Part shown: one piece after another, positions 13,689 to 13,743 of the stretch
How the letters are laid out: the number at the start of each line of letters is the position of its first letter
Numbering within the stretch: position 1 is the stretch's first letter
From: Syntrophales bacterium
GTDB taxonomy: Bacteria; Desulfobacterota; Syntrophia; Syntrophales; UBA8958
Direction of reading: 5' to 3'
Length of the DNA: 13,743 nt
NCBI GenBank assembly: GCA_023231165.1
Contig: JALNVY010000039.1
Location: 1-13,743 of the forward strand
Program-made: the position numbers and the translations under genes
The notes under the pieces: generated by a model
Told to the model about the DNA's origin: nothing
Databases searched by the model: none
What the model saw: the letters and a program-made list of their open reading frames with translations, nothing else

Positions 13689-13743
13689 TGAAAATAGAAG
13701 CTTGATAATGTAAAGCATATGTCACACAATAGTGGCAAACAAA

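Noticed and set aside
1..13743. CRISPR array, insertion sequence, tRNA or phage genes
   Set aside because: No regularly spaced repeats, transposase motifs, cloverleaf-like genes or phage structural genes were seen. The only tandem repeat is the two-copy 14-bp element at 8140-8167.

Overview
The window looks like a chromosomal segment of a Gram-negative bacterium with an inner membrane, periplasm and lipoprotein pathway, most likely an anaerobic Desulfobacterota-type organism (Syntrophales-like). This is inferred from the mix of a TRAP transporter, an RND efflux pair, a Cache/HAMP/PP2C sensor and a periplasmic rhodanese, and from general protein style. Species cannot be read from the sequence. 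There are no rRNA or tRNA genes, no CRISPR array and no recognisable insertion sequence.

Layout. Bases 1-2040 (+) hold a TRAP transporter operon: the last 64 codons of a DctP-type binding protein, then dctQ and dctM, the last two overlapping by four bases. Bases 2154-6385 (+) hold an RND efflux pair, a lipoprotein periplasmic adaptor and a 1031-residue MdtB/MdtC-like pump, behind a probable promoter of its own. Bases 6433-8077 (-) hold a run of three poorly characterised envelope genes: a membrane-anchored TPR protein, a two-helix membrane protein and a 60-residue Arg/Asp-rich lipoprotein. They are read from a near-perfect sigma-70 promoter at 8112-8139 that is abutted by a 14-bp tandem repeat. 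Bases 8229-9836 (-) encode a Cache-HAMP-PP2C (RsbU/SpoIIE type) signalling phosphatase. It is divergent from 9925-10947 (+), a tandem double-hotdog, thioesterase-like protein. Bases 11095-12006 (-) encode an exported two-domain rhodanese, whose 3' end faces the hotdog gene across a 13-bp perfect hairpin. Bases 12319-12519 (+) encode a CspA-family cold-shock protein with a structured leader and a textbook terminator. Bases 13014-13688 (+) encode a small membrane-anchored lytic transglycosylase, preceded by about 440 bases without a convincing gene but with a good promoter and a palindrome.

How the parts fit together. Two multi-gene transport systems (organic-acid-type uptake and efflux) sit beside a set of envelope and stress genes. 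The TPR/membrane/lipoprotein cassette is the least explained unit and the best candidate for an undescribed envelope complex. The most information-rich non-coding regions are the csp leader (three successive hairpins, the first with a T7 tail), the rhodanese promoter (dyad over the -35 element), the TPR-cassette promoter (tandem repeats plus palindrome) and the apparently orphan promoter at 12638-12666. No complete new system was demonstrated. These points are offered as leads.
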